Under the pieces are notes generated by a model. The model was not told the DNA's origin. It did no database searches and saw nothing but the letters and a program-made list of their open reading frames with translations. A DNA stretch of 64,000 bases from a virus. Both the position numbers and the translations under genes were made by a program. Below, one piece after another: positions 7,483 through 14,202 of the stretch. The stretch spans positions 1 through 64,000 of IMG/VR virus record IMGVR_UViG_3300027917_000021; one strand, given 5' to 3'. Every line of letters starts with the position of its first letter. Within the stretch, counting starts at the first letter, position 1.

Positions 7483-7813
7483 ATGTGTGCGCCCTGAAAG
7501 ATTTGAACTTCCGATCTCCTGGATGTAAGCCAGGCGCCTTACCAACTTGACCAAGGGCGCTACCCCGCGAGAGACTCGAACTCCCGACACCCACGTCCGT
7601 AGCGTGGTGCTCTGATTCCAGCTGAGCTAGCGGGGCTTTAGATATTAAAATATATAAAAATATATCCCGGGTATATAGGCTAGTTCCTAATTGTATTCTA
7701 GGATATAATACTTGTTTGCCTATTAATTTTCTTCCATCATTGATTAGAAATACATCAACATCAATACTGCTAGTTGCTTCTATGTAAGGGTATTGTAATA
7801 TGTTTATTTCCAT
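7433..7813 (-). CDS. MK-strand mini-gene running into the tRNA cluster without a stop
   Basis: Starts MEINILQYPYIEAT with its ATG overlapping the stop of the upstream gene. About 58 plausible residues are encoded before tRNA-Arg(ACG) at 7636. The frame then stays open through three tRNAs to 7433. The tRNA-encoded tail is probably not real protein. If RNase P cuts at 7636 the mRNA ends without a stop codon. Confidence 0.45.
   Translation of the reverse strand: MEINILQYPYIEATSSIDVDVFLINDGRKLIGKQVLYPRIQLGTSLYTRDIFLYILISKAPLAQLESEHHATDVGVGSSSLSRGSALGQVGKAPGLHPGDRKFKSFRAHTWGVSSIGRAPPLHGEG
7488..7560 (-). tRNA. tRNA-Val(TAC)
   Basis: Acceptor GCGCCCT/AGGGCGC, anticodon arm CCTGG-CTTACAT-CCAGG. 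Confidence 0.94.
7561..7636 (-). tRNA. tRNA-Arg(ACG)
   Basis: Acceptor GCCCCGC/GCGGGGT, anticodon arm CCACG-CTACGGA-CGTGG. Abuts tRNA-Val directly. A34 would need the host TadA deaminase. Confidence 0.93.
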
Positions 7814-7998
7814 TTTGTATTTTCTATAACTATATAAATATTATGATTCCAAATAGTACTATCCGTACTTAATATAAGATTTCCTTTGTCATCGGGAATT
7901 ATGGCTGCTTTTGCTAAAATTGTGCAATCGCTGTATGATTTTGCGTTTCTTTCTCGTGTAGTAACCACAGAAGCTCTTTTAATTTTAAATCTTATCAT
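7804..7998 (-). CDS. tRNA-following mini-protein, 64 aa
   Basis: The ATG is 2 bases after the discriminator of tRNA-Arg(TCT), with no SD. Starts MIRFKIKRASVV, a hydrophobic/basic beta strand. The middle (SDCTILAKAAIIPD, NLILSTDSTIW) alternates strands and turns. Function unknown. Its stop overlaps the next start. Confidence 0.6.
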   Translation of the reverse strand: MIRFKIKRASVVTTRERNAKSYSDCTILAKAAIIPDDKGNLILSTDSTIWNHNIYIVIENTKWK

Positions 7999-8000
7999 TG

Positions 8001-8074
8001 TACCCCTCCAGGAATTTGAATCCCGACCTTTGAAATTAGAAGTTTCATGCTCTATCCAGTTAAGCTAGAGGGGC
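8001..8074 (-). tRNA. tRNA-Arg(TCT)
   Basis: Acceptor GCCCCTC/GAGGGGT, anticodon arm TGAAA-CTTCTAA-TTTCA. Confidence 0.93.
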
Positions 8075-8364
8075 TATTTCATATATTTATAATTTTTATT
8101 TTTAAAAAATTCTTTTGCCATGTCTATTACTTCTTCTAAAGACATATCTGTTCCAAGCTTTTCGTAAATTTCTGAATTGTCAACAAGTTTAGACCAATCT
8201 TCATCAAATTTCTTTAATTCTTTTTCATCCCATCCTTGAGATCCAAGATAAATTATTGTGACTTCTTCGGTTGCGCCTGATGCTGCCATATGAAAAATAA
8301 TATCGACCACCATAGATGCACTAATACGCAAAATAATATATTTGTCTGTGAACTTTACTTGCAT
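8074..8364 (-). CDS. MK-strand mini-protein, 96 aa
   Basis: Start chosen at MQVKFTDKYIILR, after AAGGAG. It has an acidic helical C-terminal half (WDEKELKKFDEDWSKL). The first residues match MEVKFTDCYFIRA of the gene at 13703-13900, so the two are likely paralogues. The stop codon shares its last base with the 5' end of tRNA-Arg(TCT). Confidence 0.7.
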   Translation of the reverse strand: MQVKFTDKYIILRISASMVVDIIFHMAASGATEEVTIIYLGSQGWDEKELKKFDEDWSKLVDNSEIYEKLGTDMSLEEVIDMAKEFFKNKNYKYMK

Positions 8365-8380
8365 ATATTCTCCTTTTTTG

Positions 8381-8452
8381 CACGCCCACAAGGATTTGAA
8401 CCTCGAGTCTCGGATTTGGAGTCCGATGGTTTACCAATTAACCGATAGGCGC
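8381..8452 (-). tRNA. tRNA-Trp(CCA)
   Basis: Acceptor GCGCCTA/TGGGCGT (wobbles at 1-72 and 6-67), anticodon arm TCGGA-CTCCAAA-TCCGA, G73. Confidence 0.92.
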
Positions 8453-8641
8453 GTCTAAATCCCACTCTTCGTCAACTAAAAAAATATCTCCTGAAAACCA
8501 GAATGTGCCGCCTTGATTAACTCCTTTTTCGGCATATTGATTTTTGCCAATAAGAATTCCTTCTTGTTCTTCTTTAGGAGTTACGTCTGGTGTTCCTTTT
8601 AGAACTGGCCGGGATGCCACTATAATATTGATCGATTTCAT
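8438..8641 (-). CDS. MK-strand mini-protein ending inside tRNA-Trp
   Basis: 67 residues, starting MKSINIIVASRPV; glycine-rich middle (GGTFWFSGDIFLV). Overlaps the upstream gene by 68 bases in another frame. The stop is 15 bases inside tRNA-Trp, so tRNA processing would remove it. No SD. Function unknown. Confidence 0.5.
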   Translation of the reverse strand: MKSINIIVASRPVLKGTPDVTPKEEQEGILIGKNQYAEKGVNQGGTFWFSGDIFLVDEEWDLDAPIG

Positions 8642-8819
8642 CTGTTAATATGACCTCCGTGTTGTATGTGGTTACAGTACAGTCGTGTGAAAATGTTACT
8701 ATAACTTCTCCTATTCTTTTTCCTTCCGGATAAGGTATCACGGTTTCTGCTTGTGTTGCACTATACCAATAAACTGGAGTTGTTATTACTTGTTTGTTAA
8801 TTAAATTTATATTTTTCAT
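8574..8819 (-). CDS. tRNA-following mini-protein, 81 aa
   Basis: ATG 2 bases after tRNA-Glu (CT spacer), no SD. Starts MKNINLINKQVITT and continues as a probable beta-rich domain (VYWYSATQAETVIPY, GEVIVTFSHD, VILTDE). The layout resembles the gene at 12730-12957 (MRKINLIDGQTLTWIRMS). Function unknown. Confidence 0.6.
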   Translation of the reverse strand: MKNINLINKQVITTPVYWYSATQAETVIPYPEGKRIGEVIVTFSHDCTVTTYNTEVILTDEIDQYYSGIPASSKRNTRRNS

Positions 8820-8821
8820 AG

Positions 8822-8894
8822 TGGTCCCGGGGAGAATTGAACTCGCCGTTTTCTGGTTGAAAGCCAGATATCCTAACCATTAGATGACGGGACC
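8822..8894 (-). tRNA. tRNA-Glu(TTC)
   Basis: Acceptor GGTCCCG/CGGGACC, anticodon arm TCTGG-CTTTCAA-CCAGA. Confidence 0.93.
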
Positions 8895-9116
8895 TCTGGG
8901 TGCTTTTTTAATTTTTCTTTGTGGAAAAGGAAAAATAAAAAATACTGTAGCGTGTACTACATTTGAAGGCATTCCTTCGTAACCTTTAATATTTTTTGCT
9001 GTGATAATTTTACTTGCATTAAATTGGGTTGGGGAAGGATTTTGTGTTTTTAAATCAACCTGTATTGTTCCATTAAACATTCCCAAACCTGTACCTTTTA
9101 TTATATATGCTTTCAT
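8880..9116 (-). CDS. tRNA-following mini-protein ending inside tRNA-Glu
   Basis: 78 residues, ATG 2 bases after tRNA-His. Starts MKAYIIKGTGLGMF, then NGTIQVDLKTQNP...KIITAKNIKGYEG...HATVFFIFPFP, a beta-strand pattern. The stop lies 15 bases inside tRNA-Glu. Function unknown. Confidence 0.55.
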   Translation of the reverse strand: MKAYIIKGTGLGMFNGTIQVDLKTQNPSPTQFNASKIITAKNIKGYEGMPSNVVHATVFFIFPFPQRKIKKAPRGPVI

Positions 9117-9118
9117 AG

Positions 9119-9194
9119 AGGGTCGTCAGGGAGTCGAACCCTACCTATACGAGCCACAATCGTACGTGCTTCTGCCCATATACACTACCGACCC
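9119..9194 (-). tRNA. tRNA-His(GTG)
   Basis: Anticodon arm TACGA-TTGTGGC-TCGTA, T-arm TAGGG-TTCGACT-CCCTG. Acceptor GGGTCGG/ACGACCC has one mismatch at 7-66 and an irregular D-arm. The exact ends, including the extra 5' G of tRNA-His, are uncertain by a base. Confidence 0.8.
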
Positions 9195-9421
9195 TTAAGT
9201 ACTCTTTTTAATTTTTTGCAGTCTATGCATATCTGCTCTTTCCTTCTAAATGTTTCAAATATTTCTCCACATGCTTTACATGCTTTGTCTCGCAAGCCTT
9301 CTGGCCTGTCATCAATCTCTGCAGTACATATATCTGTGCTGTCTGCTGTATCTGTTATTCTTATCCAGGTAGTTCCTGCTGTAGAAGTATCGCCTGTATA
9401 TTCTAATGTTGCAAATCCCAT
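9185..9421 (-). CDS. Small zinc-ribbon protein, 78 aa
   Basis: Beta-rich N-terminus (TTWIRITDTADSTDIC) followed by a zinc-ribbon-like tail: CKACGEIFETFRRKEQICIDC, with Cys pairs spaced 17 apart. The stop is 10 bases inside tRNA-His. Function unknown; nucleic-acid binding is possible. Confidence 0.6.
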   Translation of the reverse strand: MGFATLEYTGDTSTAGTTWIRITDTADSTDICTAEIDDRPEGLRDKACKACGEIFETFRRKEQICIDCKKLKRVLKGR

Positions 9422-9429
9422 AAATTATT

Positions 9430-9674
9430 ACCTTAATAAAACAAAAATAGGGTGCTGTCCAGGTCGCTCATTTCTACGCCGTTGGTTAGTGCGGACTTAA
9501 AGCCAGTACGCGAGCCTCTAGCCGAACGTTATGACTAGAATATCTTCTCGATCACCAACATTATGTCTCTTTCTCTAGGAGTATTCTCACTACGAAATGC
9601 CCTCGATGCAGCACCTCTAATTAAAGGGAGGATGTGCCGGCTGAGGACGCATTGCGTCCTCTATCCTCCCGTAG
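9430..9674 (-). ncRNA. Candidate structured RNA downstream of tRNA-fMet
   Basis: Non-coding 245 bases. The 5' part holds a nested hairpin: GGGAGGAT pairs with ATCCTCCC and encloses GAGGACGC/GCGTCCTC. No known family recognised and no T-run at the end. Confidence 0.35.
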
Positions 9675-9748
9675 TAGCGCGGACGGGATTTGAACCCGTG
9701 ACCTGTTGGTTATGAGCCAACTGAGCTACCGGACTGCTCTACCGCGCG
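9675..9748 (-). tRNA. tRNA-fMet(CAT), initiator
   Basis: Anticodon loop CTCATAA. D-arm GAGCAGTCCGGTAGCTC is of initiator type. Acceptor CGCGCGG/CCGCGCT has a C1-T72 mismatch, the hallmark of bacterial initiator tRNA. Confidence 0.9.
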
Positions 9749-9754
9749 ATATAG

Positions 9755-9828
9755 TTGCGGGGGCGGGATTTGAACCCGCGACCTACAGGTTATGAGCCTG
9801 CCGAGCTACCAGACTGCTCCACCCCACA
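9755..9828 (-). tRNA. tRNA-Met(CAT), initiator-like
   Basis: Similar D-arm and anticodon loop to its neighbour, but the acceptor TGTGGGG/CCCCGCA is fully paired (T1-A72). A second initiator, an elongator derived from one, or a tRNA-Ile(CAT) are all possible. Confidence 0.85.
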
Positions 9829-9836
9829 TTAACCAT

Positions 9837-10049
9837 CATAATTTATTTTCTATAACCAGGATTCTGTATTTAACGTACGTTAAATGTCCGTGATTTATCT
9901 GTTGGCCCCTACCTTGTCATTATAGAGCTGCTCTCCCTCTAGACTATTTTGGGTCGCATCCTTGGTGGTATAATGGATATTCCTCCCACCGTGAGCAGCG
10001 ATGTCCTGAGTTTCCTCTCCGTAGAGCCACGAACCAAAAATAAATTATG
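9837..10049 (-). ncRNA. rnpB: RNase P RNA, compact
   Basis: The ends form a 13-bp helix (10037-10049 with 9837-9849), as P1. A CR-I-like block GAGAGGAAACTCAGGAC lies at 10002-10018. A CR-V-like block ACAGAATCCTGG lies at 9856-9867. P4 is CAGGA (10004-10008) with TCCTG (9857-9861). A central stretch CCAAGGATGCGACCCAAAATAG partly recalls the conserved CAAG..CCAAAUAG region. It is about 213 nt against 350-400 in bacteria, so the specificity domain seems reduced or lost. The 18-base ACGTACGT palindrome (9868-9885) forms a hairpin just before CR-V. The 5' P1 strand overlaps the end of the purA-like gene. Confidence 0.65.
9868..9885. repeat. ACGTACGT-centred palindrome, 18 bp
   Basis: Perfect inverted repeat ATTTAACGT/ACGTTAAAT inside the RNase P RNA. 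Confidence 0.9.
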
Positions 10050-11229
10050 AAAATTTGTAAATAGTGCCTTCCGGAGACCTACTGATATAAACTTTTGATG
10101 TTTCCAGTACATGTGCTATCATCTCAACAAATTCTTTGAGGGTATCAAATTCATAATCAATATCACAATATGTAAGACAATATTTCTTTAAATTGTCAAC
10201 ACATGTTATTACCAATCTCCTATCAGCAACATTTTTTAATTTGTGAATATTAAAACTATATTCCAACAGTGATAAATCCAAAACTGTTTTTCTAAAATTT
10301 CCCTGCCATACATGCATTTTATTCTGCTCATATTTATTTTCCAGTATGAATTCATTGTTGTAGTGGTCCAGATTTGTCATTGGTCCGGTACCATGCCTAG
10401 TTTGATAAGCACGCGTAACTATCCAAACAGTAGGTTCTGCACTCTCTGGCAATGATATGTTTTTCATTCCTGTATTAGATCGTGTTACATGTGGAAAAAA
10501 TCCCAAATCTTGATCTAACAATAATCCTTGTGCACTTTCATAAATATAAGAATCAAAACCATCCGGAATATCTGTGCCTATATGTAGTCGCACGGCATAA
10601 TCATAGAAGTCTTCTCTTAATTCTTCACAAGCACCAAGAAATTTTTTCCAATCAGTTTTTTTGTTATAATATTTTTCCACCATACGAATTTTATACAACA
10701 AAATAGGTTCATAAAAAATATCTAGAAATTTAAAACTATAATGATCTTGTTCTCTTTTAATTGTAGTTCCGAATCCAACACCAACGCTTCCATGTTTAGT
10801 TATCAATTCCTGATTTTGATTAAATTCCTTATCAAGTGGAGTAGTAACCGGTGCATGAGAAGAAATAAATATTTCTGGGTCAATACCTTTCCCTATCAAA
10901 ATACCAAGTTCTTTTAGTAGTCCTTCTGGATCAACGGTGCAATGTTTACTCCAATAGGTGGGCACCCCGCGAAGAGTGCCCGAACCAAAATTGGAGAATA
11001 CATGTGATATTTTATTATGAATTACATGGTGCCCTGCTTGATGGCCACCATTAAAACGTATAACAAGAGGATTTTTCCTCTCACCGCTTAGCCAATCAAC
11101 TACTCTACCTTTTCCGTTATCCCCAAAACTTAAATCGAGGACAACATCATAAGATGACTTCTTCTTGAGGTTTTTCAACTTCCTCTTTAGGTTTTGTAGT
11201 ATCATCTGAAAATTTTCCTTGTTTGACAT
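10045..11229 (-). CDS. Adenylosuccinate synthetase family (PurA/PurZ-like)
   Basis: 394 residues from the first ATG. An ATG eight codons later (11205) has AAGGA upstream and may be the true start. Motifs: FGDNGKGRVVD (P-loop-like, catalytic Asp kept), RFNGGHQAGHHVI (catalytic His), TTPLDK, TRAYQTRHGTGPM, and WQGNFRKTVLDLS. PurA joins Asp to IMP using GTP. Phage PurZ uses dGMP to make 2-aminoadenine and usually lacks the Asp, which is kept here. No DatZ partner is visible. The gene overlaps the vWA gene upstream by 83 bases and the RNase P RNA downstream. Confidence 0.85.
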   Translation of the reverse strand: MSNKENFQMILQNLKRKLKNLKKKSSYDVVLDLSFGDNGKGRVVDWLSGERKNPLVIRFNGGHQAGHHVIHNKISHVFSNFGSGTLRGVPTYWSKHCTVDPEGLLKELGILIGKGIDPEIFISSHAPVTTPLDKEFNQNQELITKHGSVGVGFGTTIKREQDHYSFKFLDIFYEPILLYKIRMVEKYYNKKTDWKKFLGACEELREDFYDYAVRLHIGTDIPDGFDSYIYESAQGLLLDQDLGFFPHVTRSNTGMKNISLPESAEPTVWIVTRAYQTRHGTGPMTNLDHYNNEFILENKYEQNKMHVWQGNFRKTVLDLSLLEYSFNIHKLKNVADRRLVITCVDNLKKYCLTYCDIDYEFDTLKEFVEMIAHVLETSKVYISRSPEGTIYKFS

Positions 11230-12046
11230 TTGAAAGAATTGTATCTCGAATTATTTTTGATACATCTTCATGTCTATCCGCAATGAACAATCGATCGCCC
11301 ATTAATTGTTTCCATCCATCAACTGTTTCTTTACGTGCTCCGGCTGCAGTTTCAGCAATATGAATATGAAAAACATCATACGTTTTCATTGCTTGTGCCA
11401 ATAGTTCATTTGCTGTTGTATCTGAATATTGCCCTGGACCCATGATACCTTCCAAGTGTCTTTTAGAAATAGACTCGAGTACCGGCTCGTCACCAATTGT
11501 GAATAGAAAGCCTTTTTGGCTACGCTTCTCAAAACAATCAATTGATGTATGTTTACTGGCAAAATACCATGCCAAATGATAGCTTTCGCCGACATTGCCT
11601 CCACCGCCGCCTTCTAAATAAACAGCAGTAAGCCATTTATCTAAAAGCTCATCACTTGATTCGAATTGTCCAACTTGTAATGGAGCACTATCGAAATTTG
11701 AATCTCCCACAGCCACAAACATAATTTGTGGGTCTGGAATTCCTGCCTGGATAATGCCTTCCATAATCTTTGGCAGGCCATCTTTAACCAGGAAATGTGG
11801 AACTGATCCCATGGAGCCGGTAACATCCAGACCTATAACAATAGCCAGGCTATTTGGATGTTCATCTGAATCCCGAGATTCTCTTACTGTTACACCATGA
11901 GGACTCATGGCATTATTTATAGAACGCTGTTTAAAAACGTTCTCTTTGTGGGATAAATACTCTTCAGTATCCTTATACCCTTCTGTTGTGGCCATGAACG
12001 CAATGCGTTCCGTGCGGGATTCGCTGGAATATCTTCCGCCACCCAT
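11147..12046 (-). CDS. Metal-binding vWA-domain protein
   Basis: 299 residues. A vWA domain spans roughly 65-275 with the MIDAS motif DVTGSMG, a Gly-rich GGGGGNVGES loop and TIGDEP. The C-terminal tail is Lys/Glu/Pro-rich. The start overlaps the stop of the 129-residue gene (TAATG), so the two are co-translated. This is a second vWA protein besides the TROVE protein. Partner and role are unknown. Confidence 0.85.
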   Translation of the reverse strand: MGGGRYSSESRTERIAFMATTEGYKDTEEYLSHKENVFKQRSINNAMSPHGVTVRESRDSDEHPNSLAIVIGLDVTGSMGSVPHFLVKDGLPKIMEGIIQAGIPDPQIMFVAVGDSNFDSAPLQVGQFESSDELLDKWLTAVYLEGGGGGNVGESYHLAWYFASKHTSIDCFEKRSQKGFLFTIGDEPVLESISKRHLEGIMGPGQYSDTTANELLAQAMKTYDVFHIHIAETAAGARKETVDGWKQLMGDRLFIADRHEDVSKIIRDTILSNVKQGKFSDDTTKPKEEVEKPQEEVIL

Positions 12047-12435
12047 TAAGTCACCTCGCCTTCCAATTCACCAACTGGTATGTTTCCCGGTTTTTTTGAG
12101 GAATCAACGAATTGATATTCGTATTCCTGTTTAGCTAACATAAGGCGAATTTTTTCGTTCCTGATTTTCATAGCCAGCTCCAGATTTTTTTCAACGTATG
12201 CTGCTGCGTCAAAATCTGAAGGAACTTTAAGGCTCAATGCATTATCAGGAGATAAATCAAGCATATTCTCTTTATCTCTTAGGAGTTGCTTAATTTTCAC
12301 CTCAATGTCTTCCACCTTACGTTTATATAAAAGCTCGGCGGACTCGACCAGTGCTTCTGCACGGTCTTTTCGAATACCTTGATTGGTTCTCGTTAGAGAC
12401 TCAACAAAGGCTCCTTTAGCTTGTTGATTAGCCAT
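12046..12435 (-). CDS. Coiled-coil protein upstream of the vWA gene
   Basis: 129 residues, Lys/Glu-rich, probably helical over residues 20-110 (AEALVESAELLYKRKVEDIEVKIKQL). SD GAGAGGAAA before the ATG. Tight coupling suggests a complex with the vWA protein. No family recognised. Confidence 0.75.
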   Translation of the reverse strand: MANQQAKGAFVESLTRTNQGIRKDRAEALVESAELLYKRKVEDIEVKIKQLLRDKENMLDLSPDNALSLKVPSDFDAAAYVEKNLELAMKIRNEKIRLMLAKQEYEYQFVDSSKKPGNIPVGELEGEVT

Positions 12436-12451
12436 TTTCTTTCCTCTCTGT

Positions 12452-12643
12452 TTAATGGTTTAATTTGCTATTTACCATAGCTTTATAATATAGATGTTTT
12501 TGATTTTCCAAAAAATTGTCTAAAGCATGAAGCTTAGTTTCTAATGCACAAATCCACGCATATGTGTTAATGGGATCCTTAGATGCATTTAAATTCTTTT
12601 CTATTATTTTTAATTCTTTTAAATATTCACTTAAATTGACCAT
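12452..12643 (-). CDS. Small helical protein, 63 aa
   Basis: Leu/Lys-rich and helical (LSEYLKELKIIEKNLN, ALETKLHALDNFLENQK). The ATG is only 7 bases after the class B core, so its leader is very short; no SD. Function unknown. Confidence 0.65.
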   Translation of the reverse strand: MVNLSEYLKELKIIEKNLNASKDPINTYAWICALETKLHALDNFLENQKHLYYKAMVNSKLNH

Positions 12644-12650
12644 ATTTACT

Positions 12651-12662
12651 TTCTTATTCCAT
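12651..12662 (-). promoter_or_regulatory. Class B promoter motif
   Basis: Minus strand ATGGAATAAGAA, 7 bases before the ATG at 12643 and just downstream of tRNA-Ser. Confidence 0.6.
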
Positions 12663-12667
12663 ATTTG

Positions 12668-12753
12668 CGGTAGGAGAAGGATTCGAACCTTCGTGCCCCG
12701 TAGGACGACGGTTTAGCAAACCGTTGCAATTAGCCTGACTCTGCCATCCTACC
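12668..12753 (-). tRNA. tRNA-Ser(GCT)
   Basis: Acceptor GGTAGGA/TCCTACC, anticodon arm ACGGT-TTGCTAA-ACCGT, long variable arm. Confidence 0.93.
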
Positions 12754-12957
12754 TATTCCTGGTAAAAAATGGTCTATAATTGTAGTACCATCTATTTTTA
12801 CTTCCCGAACCCGAACCATTCCAGTACCTGTTCTGCCTAAAATCACACTTGGCAGTTCAATATTAGTAGTAGCACTGTGCCCGTGTATTCCGTTTTCTTC
12901 ATGGCTCATTCTTATCCATGTCAATGTTTGACCATCAATTAAATTTATTTTTCTCAT
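12730..12957 (-). CDS. MK-strand mini-protein ending inside tRNA-Ser
   Basis: 75 residues, SD AGGAGG 3 bases before the ATG, 14 bases after tRNA-Phe. Starts MRKINLIDGQTLTWIRMS; beta-rich. The stop is 24 bases inside tRNA-Ser. Function unknown. Confidence 0.6.
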   Translation of the reverse strand: MRKINLIDGQTLTWIRMSHEENGIHGHSATTNIELPSVILGRTGTGMVRVREVKIDGTTIIDHFLPGIGRMAESG

Positions 12958-12970
12958 AGTCCTCCTTTTG

Positions 12971-13044
12971 TGGGGACAGTTGGAGTTGAACCAACGACCA
13001 GAAAATTTTCAGTTTTCCACTCTACCACACTGAGTTACATCCCC
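12971..13044 (-). tRNA. tRNA-Phe(GAA)
   Basis: Acceptor GGGGATG/TGTCCCC, anticodon arm GAAAA-CTGAAAA-TTTTC, A73. Confidence 0.92.
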
Positions 13045-13632
13045 ATTACGTCTACAGAAAGTTGATTGTTGGCTATTACAATTTGGACAAAGTAATCTTA
13101 AATTTTTTATTCTGTAATCATCATTTTTACCATTTATATGGTCCAGTATTAGAACAAGTGGCTTTTCATTCCAAATAGGTTTTAATTTACAGATATTACA
13201 TTCATTATTTAAAAGATTTTTTTCTACCAACCTTTTCTTTAACCGTGTATTATTTTTATATGACGAATTATCAACCAATATTTCTTCTAAAGTTTTTCTT
13301 ACTACTTCCCCAGTTCTTCCGTGTGCTTTGCCCAAAAAATGATCTGTAGATATTTTTAATTTTTTTATATGGCGATTCAACGTGTCATAATTACCAGGTC
13401 TCGAACTTAACCCCAATTTTCGTAAAACCTCTGCTTTAGAAATACTAGTTTTAATTGCTTCTTTTAGATCAGTGTCGCTCCAGGTTCTTTGACCAGATCG
13501 TCTATATTGAGTTTTCAATCCATATTTATCTAACCAATACTTTGCAGATGTATACGATATTTGTTCTTTTGCTGCTATGTTTCTTATAGATAATCCAGCT
13601 TCTATATACTTAATTAAATTTTGTTTTTTCAT
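13009..13632 (-). CDS. HNH homing endonuclease
   Basis: 207 residues. The N-terminus looks like two helix-turn-helix DNA-binding repeats (residues 1-40 and 48-75). The C-terminal third is an HNH nuclease: CNICKL, LILDHINGKNDDYRIKNLRLLCPNCNSQQ with the Cys pairs and central DH/N. Its promoter is 5 bases upstream, so the mRNA is leaderless. The 3' end overlaps tRNA-Phe by 36 bases, and a tRNA 5' fragment lies behind its promoter. This indicates insertion into the tRNA array. Confidence 0.9.
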   Translation of the reverse strand: MKKQNLIKYIEAGLSIRNIAAKEQISYTSAKYWLDKYGLKTQYRRSGQRTWSDTDLKEAIKTSISKAEVLRKLGLSSRPGNYDTLNRHIKKLKISTDHFLGKAHGRTGEVVRKTLEEILVDNSSYKNNTRLKKRLVEKNLLNNECNICKLKPIWNEKPLVLILDHINGKNDDYRIKNLRLLCPNCNSQQSTFCRRNGDVTQCGRVEN

Positions 13633-13637
13633 ACTAT

Positions 13638-13666
13638 AATATACTAAAATTATTACAGTATGTCAA
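13638..13666 (-). promoter_or_regulatory. Class A promoter of the HNH gene
   Basis: TTGACA at 13661-13666, TATATT at 13638-13643, 17-base spacer. Five bases separate the -10 from the ATG. Confidence 0.8.
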
Positions 13667-13670
13667 TAGT

Positions 13671-13698
13671 TCGCTCTACCAACTGAGCTACAGTCCCC
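13671..13698 (-). tRNA. tRNA 5' fragment
   Basis: GGGGACT, TA or GTA, and a perfect D-arm (GCTC..GAGC) are present; nothing of the anticodon or T-arm follows. It is a truncated tRNA remnant next to the HNH gene. Confidence 0.6.
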
Positions 13699-13702
13699 TT
13701 AA

Positions 13703-13900
13703 TTATTCTTTTGGTCTATTATGTTTATGATATTCTTTTAAAGTCCATCCTAATGATCTAAGCCTTTTATCTGCTAATTCTAACATTTCTTTTTCGGACA
13801 TGTATGATGCTAATCCTTCATTGATGACTTTCATCATGAGTTCATCAACTTCTTTTAATCCTGCTCTTATAAAGTAGCAGTCTGTGAATTTAACTTCCAT
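13703..13900 (-). CDS. tRNA-following mini-protein, 65 aa
   Basis: ATG 2 bases after tRNA-Leu(TAG). Starts MEVKFTDCYFIRAGL, like the gene at 8074-8364; helical middle (EKEMLELADKRLRSL). Function unknown. Confidence 0.6.
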   Translation of the reverse strand: MEVKFTDCYFIRAGLKEVDELMMKVINEGLASYMSEKEMLELADKRLRSLGWTLKEYHKHNRPKE

Positions 13901-13902
13901 AG

Positions 13903-13987
13903 TAGGAGCGGAGGGACTTGAACCCCCACGGTATTTCTACCACTAGATCCTAAGTCTAGCGCGCCTGCCAAATTTCGCCACGCTCCC
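13903..13987 (-). tRNA. tRNA-Leu(TAG)
   Basis: Acceptor GGGAGCG/CGCTCCT, anticodon arm CTAGA-CTTAGGA-TCTAG, long variable arm. Confidence 0.93.
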
Positions 13988-13998
13988 ATTTAGGACAG

Positions 13999-14202
13999 CT
14001 ATGCTGTCCTAATATGTTTATATTGTGTTTTACGTTTTTGTTTCCAGGATCTTTTAGGATACCTGCTTATTCCCACTCCTGAATTGCAGCCTTTGCCTAG
14101 TGGACATATAGGACATAATCCACCAAGCAGCACGTAATACCTTGCTGCGCGATATATTCTATTGTTTGTTGTTGTATGTAGAATTTGATAAGCTTTGTGC
14201 AT
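13999..14202 (-). CDS. Small Cys-rich basic protein, 67 aa
   Basis: Core RYYVLLGGLCPICPLGKGC with three clustered Cys, then a basic tail (YPKRSWKQKRKTQYK). Overlaps the end of the dimer-glycosylase gene by 44 bases. Possibly metal-binding; function unknown. Confidence 0.55.
   Translation of the reverse strand: MHKAYQILHTTTNNRIYRAARYYVLLGGLCPICPLGKGCNSGVGISRYPKRSWKQKRKTQYKHIRTA

Noticed and set aside
7129-7590. Longer 153-residue version of the gene upstream of rtcB
   Set aside because: The extra N-terminus is translated tRNA sequence; a strong SD marks the ATG at 7389.
10045-11229. Direct call of PurZ and a 2-aminoadenine genome
   Set aside because: The catalytic Asp typical of PurA is present and no DatZ or dedicated polymerase is in the window.
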